NCBI GenBank assembly: GCA_025267735.1
Contig: CM046304.1
Coordinates: forward strand, 29,143,381-29,207,380
Length of the DNA stretch: 64,000 nucleotides
DNA from: Mactra quadrangularis
Lineage: Eukaryota > Mollusca > Bivalvia > Venerida > Mactridae
Direction: 5' to 3'
The notes under the pieces: model-generated
Database searches by the model: none
What the model was told of the DNA's origin: nothing
What the model saw: only the letters and a program-made list of their open reading frames with translations
Position numbers and translations under genes: made by a program
In this document: positions 1-13,500 of the stretch, piece by piece
Layout of the letters: each line of letters starts with the position of its first letter
How positions within the stretch are numbered: position 1 is the first letter of the stretch

Positions 1-294
1 TGACTTTCATGAGTTTTCGATTTTCTTAACATTTTATTTCAGATTTCAGAGGGATTCTACGAATTTATCAGAGTTTTTCGAATTTCTTTACATATTTATG
101 AAACTTATGAGATTCTGATCAAACTTATGAGATATTTTTTCAAAATATATGAGATGCAAGTCGTATGAGATTTTAATCAAACTAGTGATTTTTTCAAATT
201 TATGAGAATTGTGTCGAATACGTAAGACTTTTTTAAAACCTGCATGGTCAGTATTCGATTAAAGCAAACCAACAAAGACGTCAGAGTACTCAGT

Positions 295-330
295 TTAGAA
301 TGCAACAATGTTCAACATTCCCCGGTCTAT
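295..330 (-). CDS. Possible terminal coding exon of the Hv1-like gene
   Basis: A candidate only. After acceptor GTTATACAG, phase 0 reads IDRGMLNIVAF and then TAA (295-297). AATAAA occurs on this strand at 38-33, which would give a short 3' UTR. The acceptor has a weak pyrimidine tract, and the peptide is too short to recognise. The true last exon may lie outside the window. Confidence 0.25.
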   Translation of the reverse strand: MDRGMLNIVAF

Positions 331-1448
331 CTGTATAACACTTGCAAAATAATATCATTTAAGTTTGTGGCTGTGATATGTCACTCATGTTATGTTTTAC
401 TGACATTCAATGTGACAAGAATACCTGGCAGTCAATAAAACATCTCATAGCAATGACCCACACTAGTCCTCTACATCTCCTGTGATATTAAACCAAGCTA
501 TAACTGTCAGAAAGTGTTCTCTACAAAATGTGTAAATGCATTTATTTAACTTTCAAACTTTCTATTAACTATATTTAAAAAATTGTACACACCACTGAGG
601 GCCTCCTGGTCTATAACATAATAGTGGACCGAAGCCGAAGGCTCAGGTCCACTGTATATTAGTGGGCTGACTGAAAAGTCACTATTTGACCAGGAGGCCC
701 TCAGTGGTGTATACTATTTCGTATGCCGCACATTTTTTAACACTTGATTATTTTGCAAAAGCAAAGAATTAACATCTTAAATTTTTAATAGGTTCAAAAC
801 TAATGGCATAAATTTTGTTTATACGGTGCCTAAAATTTGTTTGCTCCGTAAAAATTCCAACATGAGTTACACTAACTTACACGCCACTAATAGAAAAGCG
901 GGCTACTAACACATCAACGGACAACGAATACATTTAACGCTCGGTATAACGGCCTGCTGCCGAAATATTGTGGAATAAGGCCCGCTATGTCTTATACGCG
1001 TAAAGAAGCAATTTTTGTAATGTATACTATTGTACTATGTTCATTAAGTTTGAAAAGTGTCTAATAGGCATTATAATTATAATCATTGCAATTAAACAAA
1101 ATACAAAGTAAAAATAATAAGAACAAATTTAAAAAAATAAAAAATAGAGACAATTTACAATTTGATACACAGTGTGTTTAACCATGAATTTATTTTCGGC
1201 GTATGCAAAAGATGTTGGTGTCATTCGAAAGAGCGATGCCTTAGATGTACATGCACGTATGCATTGTGTAATATGATAATTTATGATGGAGAAACTGACT
1301 GCTCATTGAACATGGGTAAAACTCTATCATTTTTGGTAATAAATCTTATATGTCTATATATAATGTTTTTGTCTCAGAGCCGTGATTCTGACTATATAAT
1401 TGTTATCATTCAATGTTGAAATTGTGCATGAAAATGTACAACACTTAC
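331..1448 (-). other. Putative last intron of the Hv1-like gene
   Basis: AT-rich and non-coding on both strands. It holds the foldback element at 589-710, and nothing else recognisable was found. If the 295-330 exon is wrong, this is 3' flank. Confidence 0.3.
589..710. mobile_element. 122-bp nested foldback element
   Basis: Perfect 23-bp terminal inverted repeats (589-611 and 688-710, beginning ACACCACTGAGGGCC). Inside is a second hairpin, AGTGGACC...GGTCCACT, whose centre AGCC-GAA-GGCT pairs again. The whole can fold as a stem within a stem. There is no coding capacity. Confidence 0.75.
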
Positions 1449-1564
1449 TCTATATTTGTCCAGTTTACTCGATGTGTCTTTCTCTTTCTTTTGCAATAAT
1501 CGTAACCGTTGCTTGGCAACCTTTAGCAACACCAAATCTTTCTCCTGGATTACCAACACAAAAC
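1449..1564 (-). CDS. HVCN1-like: Hv1-like exon 7 (post-S4 cytoplasmic coiled coil)
   Basis: Acceptor TTGTACTTTTCAG, donor AGA|GTAAGT. Two bases complete Ser307, then 38 codons follow, ending in phase 0. The peptide runs on from S4 (FVLVIQEKDL...) into a Lys/Leu-rich amphipathic helix, VAKQRLRLLQKKEKD, as expected for the C-terminal coiled coil through which Hv1 dimerises. A plus-strand ORF (1400-1585) over the same bases is a shadow. Confidence 0.85.
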
Positions 1565-4500
1565 CTGAAAAGTACAAAACAATAAATGTATCAACAAAAT
1601 GAACAGTACAAATAGGTACAATTTATTAAAATAACTTTAGCATATAGTCTGATGCAAGACGCCTCATTGAGAGAATTTTAACATTTGTGGTATCCAATTC
1701 GGTTCAAGTGTTTTGGTAAAAAACACGATTCAACAACTCCAAAAGTCAGTGTGTTGCTATTTCGTAGGCATGTTAAGCATTCCAAAACTTATAACTCACA
1801 TATTCTAGTCTATAATTAGAAGATGCACTCCAGTGATTAGACAAGCGTTTAAGTATCAAGGTATCAGGTTTGAACCCCAAGAGGCCCTGCTAATTTCCAT
1901 GTGCAAAAGATACCAGCGAATGCTTTACTACAACCATGTGAAAATTGCTACCAGCTAGGGGTGTAACGGTTAACCGATAAACAGGTTAATATTGCAATAC
2001 GACTTCTGACGGTTTTTAACCGGTTCGATTTTCTCTGAACTGGTTTTTCTAGTTTTGTTCCATACTGATTGTTTTTATCAGAGTCTGAAATTTAAATGTT
2101 TGAATTAATGTTAAAATGTGTTCGGAAACTTGAAATATTTTTCGTAACGTGAGAGAATAATTATCTTTGAAAGTCCATTCAAAACTTTTTTTCTAACTCA
2201 TTCAAACATTTGCGTAATACGTGTAGATCATTTGAAAATACAAATATCTATGTACAATGTCGATAAAATTAATACGATGCGCGTGCATTCACTGTATGCA
2301 CAAAGAACAATATGTATTGCAATATATTGCAATATATTGCAATACGGGTTTCGTGTATTGCAATATATTGCAATACGGTTTTTACCCTATTTTTACACCC
2401 CTAGTTCCTGTCAGAATGGTATTATAACGAAATGTAATGTGTCGGCTGTACATATGCGGAAAAAAGAGTCCAAATGATACTGATAGATACCAGTAGACTA
2501 ATGACTCTGAGGAATAGATGTAAAACTGATGAACACGCATTAGTATGAAACTTACATTATGAAAAGCAATTGTAAAACTTTTTAAGATACTAGCCAATTA
2601 TAGTCATACATTTTTTGAAAGGCAGCGTTACGCAACCTGCATTACATTATAATAAAATATCTTTTTTACAAAAACAAAAAAAAATACAACAAGTCCTTCA
2701 ACTCTTTTTATTAAGATAAATACGGAAATCAAAATTGTGTTTTTACATTTTTTTGATAAATGTAGATGTCTGAAATACCTATATATAGGTCTAAATACAT
2801 GAACAAATAACCTTGACAACTGACATGTTTGTTTTTTATGTTTATTTCAAGTCGAGTAAAACTTTGGTTTTTAGACCACATTTTAGTAAACTAAATGTCA
2901 ATGAAAGTTGAATTATATACAGCTAGTTCATGATAATGCCTAGTTCTCTCACTGCCCCGGTGTACAGCCCCGGTTCGTCCCGGTTTCGACAATTCGAGAC
3001 AACAACCGTAGCGGCGCCGTGGGGAACCATATTTAATCGGGATAAACCGTGATGAATCGGCGATCACCGATAAGTGGACCCAGTGGTATTTTAAAATATA
3101 AATACAACCGGTATTCACCAGGGAGCGAAACCAATGCCGGCTTATTCTGGGATATCTGGAACAGCATTGTAGCTCTTCCGCCTCAACCCCCCCCTCCCTC
3201 CACCTTAAGACCACCGGATGAAACCATAGTAAGCAGGTATGGTCTGTGTACAAGGTGGAGATACGGTGACCCCTGGTTTGGTCACTGGATTTTCCTCACG
3301 AATCTTCCCGATAGGCCCAAGCACCGAGGTATACGCATGGAAAGTGTGAAATAGATATAACCTAAGACATTGTTTTACACAGTATATGATCAATATCGCT
3401 TAATTTTTTCTTAAGTTATGTGAAACGACATACACTAGATTCAGCGAATTAACTGCATTTATAAAAAAATAACATAATGGAACATCTAACTGATGCATTT
3501 AGTTATAAGGGTAAAGAACAGTCGTAATGTGAGTCCGGTACATGGAACGTTTAGGATAAATGTTAATGTCCGGTAATTACGGAAATGTCCGGCATATTAC
3601 AGTATTTCAGACAGGCAATGCCCGTTTTGCTAAATGACTAAACGTAAACAATTTGACATAGCAAGGACACAATTACTTATATAATTTATAAAGTGATCAA
3701 AGAATCAGGACAATTTGTTTCACGTGGTAAGAGTAACACTGTCCTAATTAACAATTAGTGTCAACTATAAGCAATTGTAGTTAGCCTCTCTGACGTCACC
3801 AATGGTTGTTACATCATTAGTCTAATTATTATATTACCGGAATGGGCATTATCATTGTTTTACACAAATGAGATCGGATGCCATTTTGAACGCTGCCGTA
3901 CATATACACATGTGTGGAAGTCCGCTGCTTACAATTAATCATTAAGCTTCCACTACGGTCAAACAAAGAATGTTGCATTCACACAATTACTAGTAAAATG
4001 TTTTTTAAGATGATCGTTTCAAAATTTCAGATTACATGTACTTTAAAAACTATGATAACAGCATACATTACTTTCATTCTGACAAACTATTGCCTAAAGT
4101 TTGATGAAATCCTTATTATCGGTCTTAAAATACTAAAAGCTAAATTTTGGAATCCTAAGAATCATCGGGAACAAACGATTAATGTATTAATATAATACAT
4201 ATTTCTAATTCAATCGCACTCACTCTTAATATATCAAGTGTAATGTCTTTTTCCTTGTTAGGTCGACTCGATAAGCAGCAATTACATGTATTACCGACGG
4301 AGTATTTCTATAACAAATCAAACCTTAATCGTACGGAACCTCTATAGTGACATTTTGAAATTATATTTTAATTTTCACGATTATTTCGTTTAAACAAAAA
4401 AAATATTTTGCACAAAAACCTAAAAAGTAGTTCGTAAAAAAGTAATAATTGTGAAAAAGAAACATATTTAAAAATGTCACTTTAGGGGCTCCGTACAACC

Positions 4501-7500
4501 GTGTATGTTCGATGAAAACGTATATTCAGCTTACAGAAAAAGACGAGTATCTATGACAGTACGACATTATTGATATCCGGAAATAAAGAGGTACCGGTTT
4601 GTAGAGGTAAAGTATGTAGGGAAAATATGCGAAGCGGACGATTTGTCCGGTTTGGTGAGGGATTCAGTTTGGATAGGGATCCAGTTTGGAGAGGGATCCA
4701 GTTTGGAGAAGGAACCGGTTTTGGGTGGTTCTACTGTAACTTGTACTTACTGTTAACAATCCTTATGACTCTCCATGGTAATATAAATATTAACAATGTA
4801 GCTCCTTCTTGTCCTGGTCTAGCCCATATACCTTCCCAGAATGCCACATCCAGACACCATGATACTGTTACAACAAAGGCATCAAATATCTGTAATATAT
4901 AAAATATACTTGTTTGTAAGACTGCTGGGGTACTGCGACTTATTAGAAAAGGAAAAATTAGACTGCCAGCTCTATCATCAACAAAAGTATCAAATATCTG
5001 TTAAAAGTTAAAACCACAATGTCTAAGAGCGGTTTTAAGCCTGTTTCTATATACATGGTCAGCCGACTTTACAATTTTGTACATTGTATCACCTTCAAGC
5101 AAGTGATTCCTCTCAGTGCCTATTTTAACCTTCGTGGAGTGGATCAGCCTTAGGTAAATTTCTTGCTCAAGGAAATTACAGTGCCTCTAGCCGGATATGA
5201 TAAATTAATTATAGGGTATTATCTTTATCAATGAAATAAACCACCTTGTTGTTGCATATTTGTAGCGGGAGGCAACTCTAACAAAATTACATTTCATACT
5301 TATCTAGAATTACCTCCCTTGTACAAGCGTTTCACGCACACCATTAGAACTACGTTATTTGTGCTTAGCGAATCTTAAGTAAATGATGGTAGAAGCAATT
5401 GACTCACCTCAAGTTTATGATGTAAGAAATGTCTACCCATGGCAAATATCTTGAGAAATGACTGGAAAAAATACATGATAGCATGTTAAACAATAAATAC
5501 AGGTCGTATAATAAGTCATGCATATTTTTGTAACTAAAATAATGAAAATATCAACTCTATAGTTGAATAAGATGGTGCACGTGCACCATTTTACTGATTG
5601 AAACTGGCTACTTTGAGATTTAGCTAAACATTTTATAAAAAAAGACACGTACATTGTAAAATATACGTGTTGATACATGTATGCCAATGTAATATTATAA
5701 CTAACTAAATTTTACAATTAGTTTATTTACTGTGACTGTTTCTGAATCCGACACAACATAGCAAGTACCACGAGTCGATCAATCAAATCTGGGGTTATAT
5801 GTCATCAGCTGCCGGTATCCCAAGAGCTGGGGTATGCAGCAAGCGATCTCCTGACGTCAGTTCTCCATGAATCCCTGTTTAAAGGATCACTGTTTTGCAG
5901 ATTGTATTTTCTTTAAATCAGCCTTAACGCAATCTGACTAATGCCTCAGTCCCATAAAATCGTGGTTTGTTGAGGACCCGTTCGTGCAGACAGCCGTAGA
6001 TCGTGGGAGGCCTTGCGTATTAAGGTGACGGTACGCACATGGCACTAAACAACACATCCGTACAGAGACGTAGCCGGAAGATATGCAAGTTTAATTTATA
6101 CTCGGTCACGATTTTGTTCACGATTATACTTTGAAACTGATACGTGTATCCTGGGTTATCTCGCGGACTCTGGCAAAAACGTAACAGTCCGTACGGGTAC
6201 GCAAGAGTTCGTTCGGGTCCTTGCGGAGTTTGATCGCACGGCGCTCGTACGGTGCCCTCACGGCTATTTTTATGTTTATGGGACTGTAGCTTAATACTTT
6301 CTTGGATGTCCATGTTTTTCAAGAGGATAGAATACTCATACTAGTGACATTATGTTGATGCACACTGAAGAGCGCATCACATGTTATAAAATTACATTTA
6401 GACTTATTTACAATCACCAGCTGGTTTGTCACTTAAAAAGCTTTGATCACAAATCAGATATTTTCAAAATAGATGGTCTTAACAGTCAAATACATGTTGT
6501 ATTACTGTGTTTATTTTCAAATAATGGGAAAGGTCGCGAGGCCCATTTCATAGGGAAACGAAACAACGAAACTGAACTGAACAGTACTAAATTCTAAAAG
6601 CAAGTAAATTATGCTACATCAAAGTGGGGGTAATGTATAAATTTTGGGAGGAAATGTTGCCCAAATTGGTCGCTTAAATGCCCTAAAAGTGCAGTAGTGA
6701 TGGTCCGTATCGCAAAACTTCACAGTATATACATGTTCGTATAACTGAATAATTCGTATAACCAATTGATTATATACAGTAAAATATATACTGTACTCAC
6801 CAAAAGTTCGGAGACATTTTTGCTTTGTAGGCCTACTGAATAGCTTTTATCTAAAATTTGATGACTGTTAATTTTTAAACGCTTTTTAGTATTGCTATTT
6901 TGGTTTCATTATAATTATAACTGAGACTACAAAAATAGCGTAATTTAAAGCTTTGATGTGAAAAATAATTACAATAAACATGATTTTGGGAGGCTTAACG
7001 ATACCAGATGCTGAATCTTTTATATGTGTTGCATTCATGAAATTTCTTTTCATATTATCACAAACCATAATTTCTTTTGTGTCCAAACTTTTGGTGGGTA
7101 CTGTATCATAATTATCTTACCTCAACAAGTAGTATAGACAATATTGCCATGGAACCAATATGAAATACATGTGTCAACTCATATAATAAATGATCGTCAT
7201 GTTCCCCTCCACCCCCAGCACGTGCTTGTGGTCCTGATACACGTGAATGTATCGTCTGAGGCTGAAATAAGATATGTTCAGAATTCAATATGGCGGACAG
7301 TGTGGACGCAAAACAATATGTCGCACACATTTTAATCTTTATAATAAAAATCATTGGACAATCTTTAAATTGACTAAGGTGATAATATTTCTGATTCATT
7401 TTGTTCGAAAAAATGCATTGCATGTCCAAGGCTTAAAACTATTTGCGTATGGTCAACTATTTGGTTTTTTGACGCTTTACTGCAGGGCTATAATTGGGTT

Positions 7501-10500
7501 TGTTTTTTTTTGTTGTTGTTTAACCTCATGTGATGAAACATACGAGATCTGAGTATTGCAACAATATACAGGTCTGGATCCGAAACAACATACCAATGGC
7601 AGATTCAATTCAGAAGTAGTCTCATTTACAAGTGCCAGCTGGCCTACCACTTTAAGTGTTTGACCACCCATTATTTTGATCGCCATGTCGATTGTCTGAG
7701 TGATTTCTGTAGTGGCTCTGCATTTTAGCTAGCGCTTATACAACTCCGAAAAAATATACAAGTTGCAAAATAGCTCAACCCCTACAAAGTTTAAATCATT
7801 GTAAACCACTTCTATTTTGGCTTTTATAAAACCACTTGTTTCTCTATTTTACCGTGTACATTAATTGATAAACACTGATAATACGAATGCTTACTCATAC
7901 AATGATATTTACGACTGACATCACTGCATGCGAATAAAAATACAAGACCAATAAACGATACATGTAACTATCAAATCTACTGCAGCGAAAATATAGTGGG
8001 GTATTTGGTAGACTTAGTGTTATAAAAATCATTAAACCCTAGACATATACATTATAAAATTCTACAAAATTAGCGAGTGGCGGGTTGTCCGGGACCACCA
8101 CTTTTTAGTTCGGGCAACCATAATTTCTTTTGGGCAACCAAAAATCTGTAAGCAAGATATATAGTGCTTGTTTCTTAAATCACCAGTTTGGAAAACTACT
8201 TCCATATCCTAGTTTCGTAGACTATACTATTCACACTAACCATACTTCTATGATTCTAGCTAAGGCCATGCCAAATTGGAATTTTGTTAAGCATCGACTC
8301 AAGTATGACAAACCTAGGTACCTATTCACAAAAACACGCAAACCGAAAACGAAAACACGTCCATTCTAGCTAGTATTCACACAAATAAGTACTTGGTAGT
8401 ACATGACTGTTTATGAGATTAAAGTTATTCTATAAAAAATGTATGAACAACATATACATGTACATTTTCATTAATCAAATACACAGAAACAAGGAACTAT
8501 CAGTATTTCCTGAGGAAAATCAGTTATCGAATCCAGGAACAAGATAATTATTTAAGAAAATTTCACCAACATTTTTTTTGGATTGAGCACGCGGACGCTT
8601 AACAAAATTCTGGTATGACAAGGCCTAATGTACTACCTGCATTATAACAGATTTAAGAAGTGACATCCCATCAGTATTGTTACTGGTCATCGTATGTCCA
8701 TGACTTGATATAAGTTGTCCACCACTATGAGTTATCTCAATATGATTAATAAACTCCTCAAAACTCATAGATTTATAATCAGTATTATTAAAATAGTTGG
8801 GTATAACTTCCACTAGAAGATCTATTGTCTTGTAGTGTAACTTGTCAAAGGCATCAAGTTTGTCTGAAGGTATACAAGAAGAAAATATAGTAACCTACAA
8901 ATGCCGTTGTATAAAATGTGTTATAAAGAGAATCACCCACAGGCGACCGGCACGGTCCGAATCAAAAGCACTATATATATCGAACAATTATGTGTATAAA
9001 TTGTGTTTCTGGTGTTTCTCTTTGGGACCGTGCGGCCGCCTGTGGAATAACCCATGCACAAAATAGTGTTTTAATGCAATACGTAACACAATTTTCACTA
9101 GAAAAAAAACCAGTGGTAGGCGAAACTATTGATGTAAAACAAATCAAAACATGTTCTTGCATTTTATATTCTAAGTTTCATGTTATTGCACGTTAACCCT
9201 TTTAGCAGCCGATTCTTTGTCGCAAGGGAATTATACCACCCTCACTGGTACAAATTTACACCTGGGTTTAGTAAACCAATAGCTAAGTGAAATAAGACGT
9301 GCACCTAGTGGAGTTCGAACTTGAGATATCTCGATCCCAAAGAACGCGTTCTCCCACATGACTATAATTCCCTTATCAACGGACACGAATGGGAATCATA
9401 AATATTCGGCGAACGCGCCTATAAATTAAGCACAAAAAGTCCGAAACCTTGTATTAAAGTAATGTATAACTAACTTACCAGACATTATAAGGATGTCACA
9501 TATAACTTGTCCAATAACACATACAGCATCTAAACTACTAAGTACACATACACTGATGAGTGCTATATGTGTATGAAGTAATATGTTCAACCTCTTTCTA
9601 AATCTGTAAATGTACAAACATACAATATAAGTTGGGTGACATGAGTCAATTTTTACCACAGTATCAGGGTCAACGGCTGACTACGTATGACCCCTTCTTG
9701 GTCTACTGTGCTTATATTTGGGGGTCAACAGAGAATACCTTAATCTTAGTACAATGAGAATTATGTTGACTAGTTGAGCTGTTAATAATACCTTTATATT
9801 GTAATGCTATAGACATATTTTTAGAAATGGCCAATGTTTTCTCCCTGCATAGAGGCCACAATTAAAATAAAGCCCACAATTAAAATAAGGACCACAATGA
9901 AAGTAATTTCCACAATGAAAAACACACACAATGAAAATAAGAACCACAATGAAAATAATATCCACAATGAAAAACACACAATGAAAATAATACCCACAAT
10001 GAAAAACACACACAATGAAAATAAGGACCACAATGAAAATATTGCCCACAACGACAATGAGAACCACAGTGAAAATAAGAACCACACTGCAAAAAGGACC
10101 GCAGTAAAAATTAGGACTAGATAAGGACCACAGTGAAAATTAGGACTAGATAGAAAATAAGGACCACAGTGGGAATAAGAACCACAATGAAAATAAGGCC
10201 CGCGATGAAAAAAGGACCACAGTGCAAATAAGGACCACAGAATAAATAATGACCACAATGAAAATAAAGACCACAATGAAAATAATGACCACGATGAAAA
10301 TAATGACCACGATGAAAATAAAGACCACAATAGAAAATAATGACCACAATGAAAATAATGACACCAATGAAAATAATGACCACAATGAAAATAATGACCA
10401 CAATGAAAATAATGACCACAATGAAAATAATGATCACAATAGAAAATAATGACAACAATGAAAATAATGACCACAATGAAAATAATGACCACGATGAAAA

Positions 10501-13500
10501 TATTGACCACGATGAAAATAATGACCACGATGAAAATATTGACCACGATGAAAATAATGACCACGATGAAAATAAGGACAGTTCTTATTGTCTTATCCTT
10601 GGTATGGGGAAGCATGGCATAGTACTGTATTCAATATCATTTTGATTGTGATTCTTTTTTAAAAATATTTTCTTAGTATTTAGAAATGCATTATGCTTTT
10701 ATATTTGTGTTATTATGTTATTTGAATCGCTTTTTAATGGACTGGTACCGTGTAATAAAGCAATGGATTTTATATTTCAGAATTATTATGTAGACAATAT
10801 TTTCTGTATAATCTTAAGACTCTTGAATACTGAAAATACAAAAATGTAACAGAACTGTTTATACACAATTTACAAGGTATACATTATCTCATCAGATCAA
10901 AAAAAACAACAAATTGTCACATTACATTCTCTCGCTCAGTCCGTTGTGGCCTCCTAAGCAATAAAATCAGGTTTGGATTAGTATCCAACTACATAGGTTA
11001 AAAACTCGACAGCTTCAGCTTATTTCTCGTCATGGAAAATGGCAGTACTTTGATTTTACTCCTTTTAGTGAGAAGCTGTTTTTTGTGGAACTGGAAGGTT
11101 ATTTGCGCTCTGATAAAAGAAAGTGCCAATGAAAGCTGGTAATATAAGTTCTTGATGAACGGAAAAAAGTCCACATTAAATACAACTCAATAAAAAACTA
11201 TAAAAAAACAGTAAAGGTTAGTTTCTTATGTATATTTACTCAATAGACCAATAGGTTTTACGAGCAATGACCCTTTGGTACAAATTATAGGCGACCCGCC
11301 CGGTTCCAAGTCTAGCACACTATGAACATACATTTAAAGGAATTGTTTCTCCGAAATGGTAGCTATGTACACTTGTTCCATTACTGGCCAGCTCCTCTGT
11401 TATGGATAATTCTATTTCGATGTTTTATACCTTTCGTGTTTAGCTAAGATTTTGATGTTTAAAATCGAGGGTTGCCCGCAAGATTGTAGTAACTCACTCT
11501 TTAACACAATGCACTTACTACAGTCTTGCGGGCAACCCTCGAAATGATATGAAAAAAAATTATATTCGACGAATAATAAATTCGGTCTGATTTCCAACAT
11601 CATCATCAACGCAGTATTTGTATATTTTATAAACCTATGAAATAGAATAATATCGTAATGAAAAAATAGTCACTTAATTGGGTAAAAAATAATCTATATG
11701 AATATGTAAGAAGAAGAAGTGTTTTGTCTTGAAACTGTGTCGCGCGCTCAGAGTTCAAAAAGTTCCCTAAAATCCCCTAACATTACATTTAGTAGTACTT
11801 TTGCGCTTCAAATTTTATACGGCAATTATTTGTATGCATAATGTTTAATGGTCAATTTCCGCAACCACTTAGAGATCGTCGAAATACGTTGATAGTTTTT
11901 ATAAGATATGAGTTGTTCGTTCCTACTTTTATGAAAATGGAAACACATTTTATAGAAAAAATTCAGACTTCAGCGAGTCTTTTATAAGTGCTCAATCAAA
12001 TATATGACGTTCATTCAACAATAAAAATAGAATGTGCGAACGCGAGGCAATATTTTTTCCGGTTTAGTCCGGTTTTGCTTACGAGTGGTAAATCTCGAAA
12101 ACAGACGATATTTTATATCTATATAAAGATGTCTGCGCCAATACCAACTCCATTGCCCGCAACAAAAATGATAATACATGTAATTACTTCTAATTAGGCT
12201 TGTAAGACGTTTTTCATTACTAAGAAATATCTTTATTTATTTAAGGACCACAATAAGAACAAGACTATTCATATTCCTTTTTGTGGTATTCAGTCTTAAA
12301 ATAAATGAAAATATGTCCTAGTACAAAAGTGTACACTGTATTAACAGTATTTATAGTTTATGTTTTTACCACTTTGATCATTTTTGTGCTGTTTTTATTA
12401 TTTCCATTCATTACAAAAAATTAATTCTGTCTTTAAAATAATAACTGCGTTATTTCCACATCGTGCGGTCAAATATATAAATTAAATGTACCTGTGTCCG
12501 ATCGATTTCTCCCTTTCTTTTTTCTTGATGATTTTAGCAATATCATCTGCCTCAATAATGCTATCCCTCCCGACATCAAAATTAGGGGCTCCGTCCCCTG
12601 ATAACCTTTCCTCAACACTTAAAAATCCTACAGATCGTCGTCTATCTAACGCATTTAAATAACCTGCCGCACTGTTGCCGGCTGGACTTGCGTTAACGCC
12701 ATTGCTTTGAGTGTATAAACCCATTTTTCATCAAAAAACAATTTTGTCACAATTTTCGTAATAAAAACTAATGCGCCCTTTTATGCCCTTAATTATTTTT
12801 TTCACAGCTAATTTTAAAACATGCTCCAAATTTTACTAGTAGCGGTTTTTTTATTTCAATAAAGTTAAAGCTATGGAATAACAGGTCCCGTGTTGGGAAC
12901 GGATATGGTATAGGTATGGATAAAGTCAACACATTACGTATATGGTTATTTACGATTTAAATATACCTATAAATCTAAAATTGAATTTACAACCGTCGTA
13001 TAATTTTTACTCATTGATAAAAGACGACGGGACGAGCACTATGTACTTAACAGAAATTGCACAAGATATATTTTTCAAATATATTATTTTACACCATTTA
13101 GCAAATCTTTTGACAAGATATTAGATTATGGACAGCGACCAACTCCCCTTGCCAGCCTCCATTTGACATTTTGCTTCACCAATACTTGCATTAGGAACAA
13201 CTTCGGCGATCATCTACGAAGATATACCTCAGATATCATAAGGTGAAAAAGTAGATCTAACTTAGATTCCGTTAAAACATGAATTCATGGAATTTGGTTC
13301 CAGTGGTAATATAGTCTGAACTACTCAGAAATACGACGTGTGAAACATTATGCTGATGAAATGTCTTGATAAAACGTGAACAATGTTATTATTAAGCGTT
13401 GTACATGAAAATGACCAGTGGCCGTGTGTCAATGTATATATGTGGACAATCCATGGTCATTTGCTATGATTAAGACTTCTAAATGTCGTTTTGTAGCTAA

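Larger units (their letters stand above)
9604..12491 (-). other. Intron 1a of the Hv1-like gene
   Basis: Contains the 18-bp minisatellite (9850-10577) about 250 bp from the exon 2 acceptor, and the 78-bp hairpin at 11465-11542. A lone minisatellite-like unit occurs near 12244. The rest is AT-rich without recognised features. Confidence 0.5.

Noticed and set aside
3180..3206. G-quadruplex on the minus strand
   Set aside because: Only one G3 run beside a G8 tract; four regular G-runs are not clearly available, so no claim is made.
2891..3354. 120-aa and 101-aa ORFs on opposite strands
   Set aside because: They overlap in a GC-rich intronic block, neither resembles a known protein, and no splice or start evidence favours one.
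9821..10615. 264-aa minus-strand ORF and several overlapping ORFs
   Set aside because: Pure translation of the 18-bp minisatellite, open in several frames on both strands; low-complexity and not preserved as one frame.
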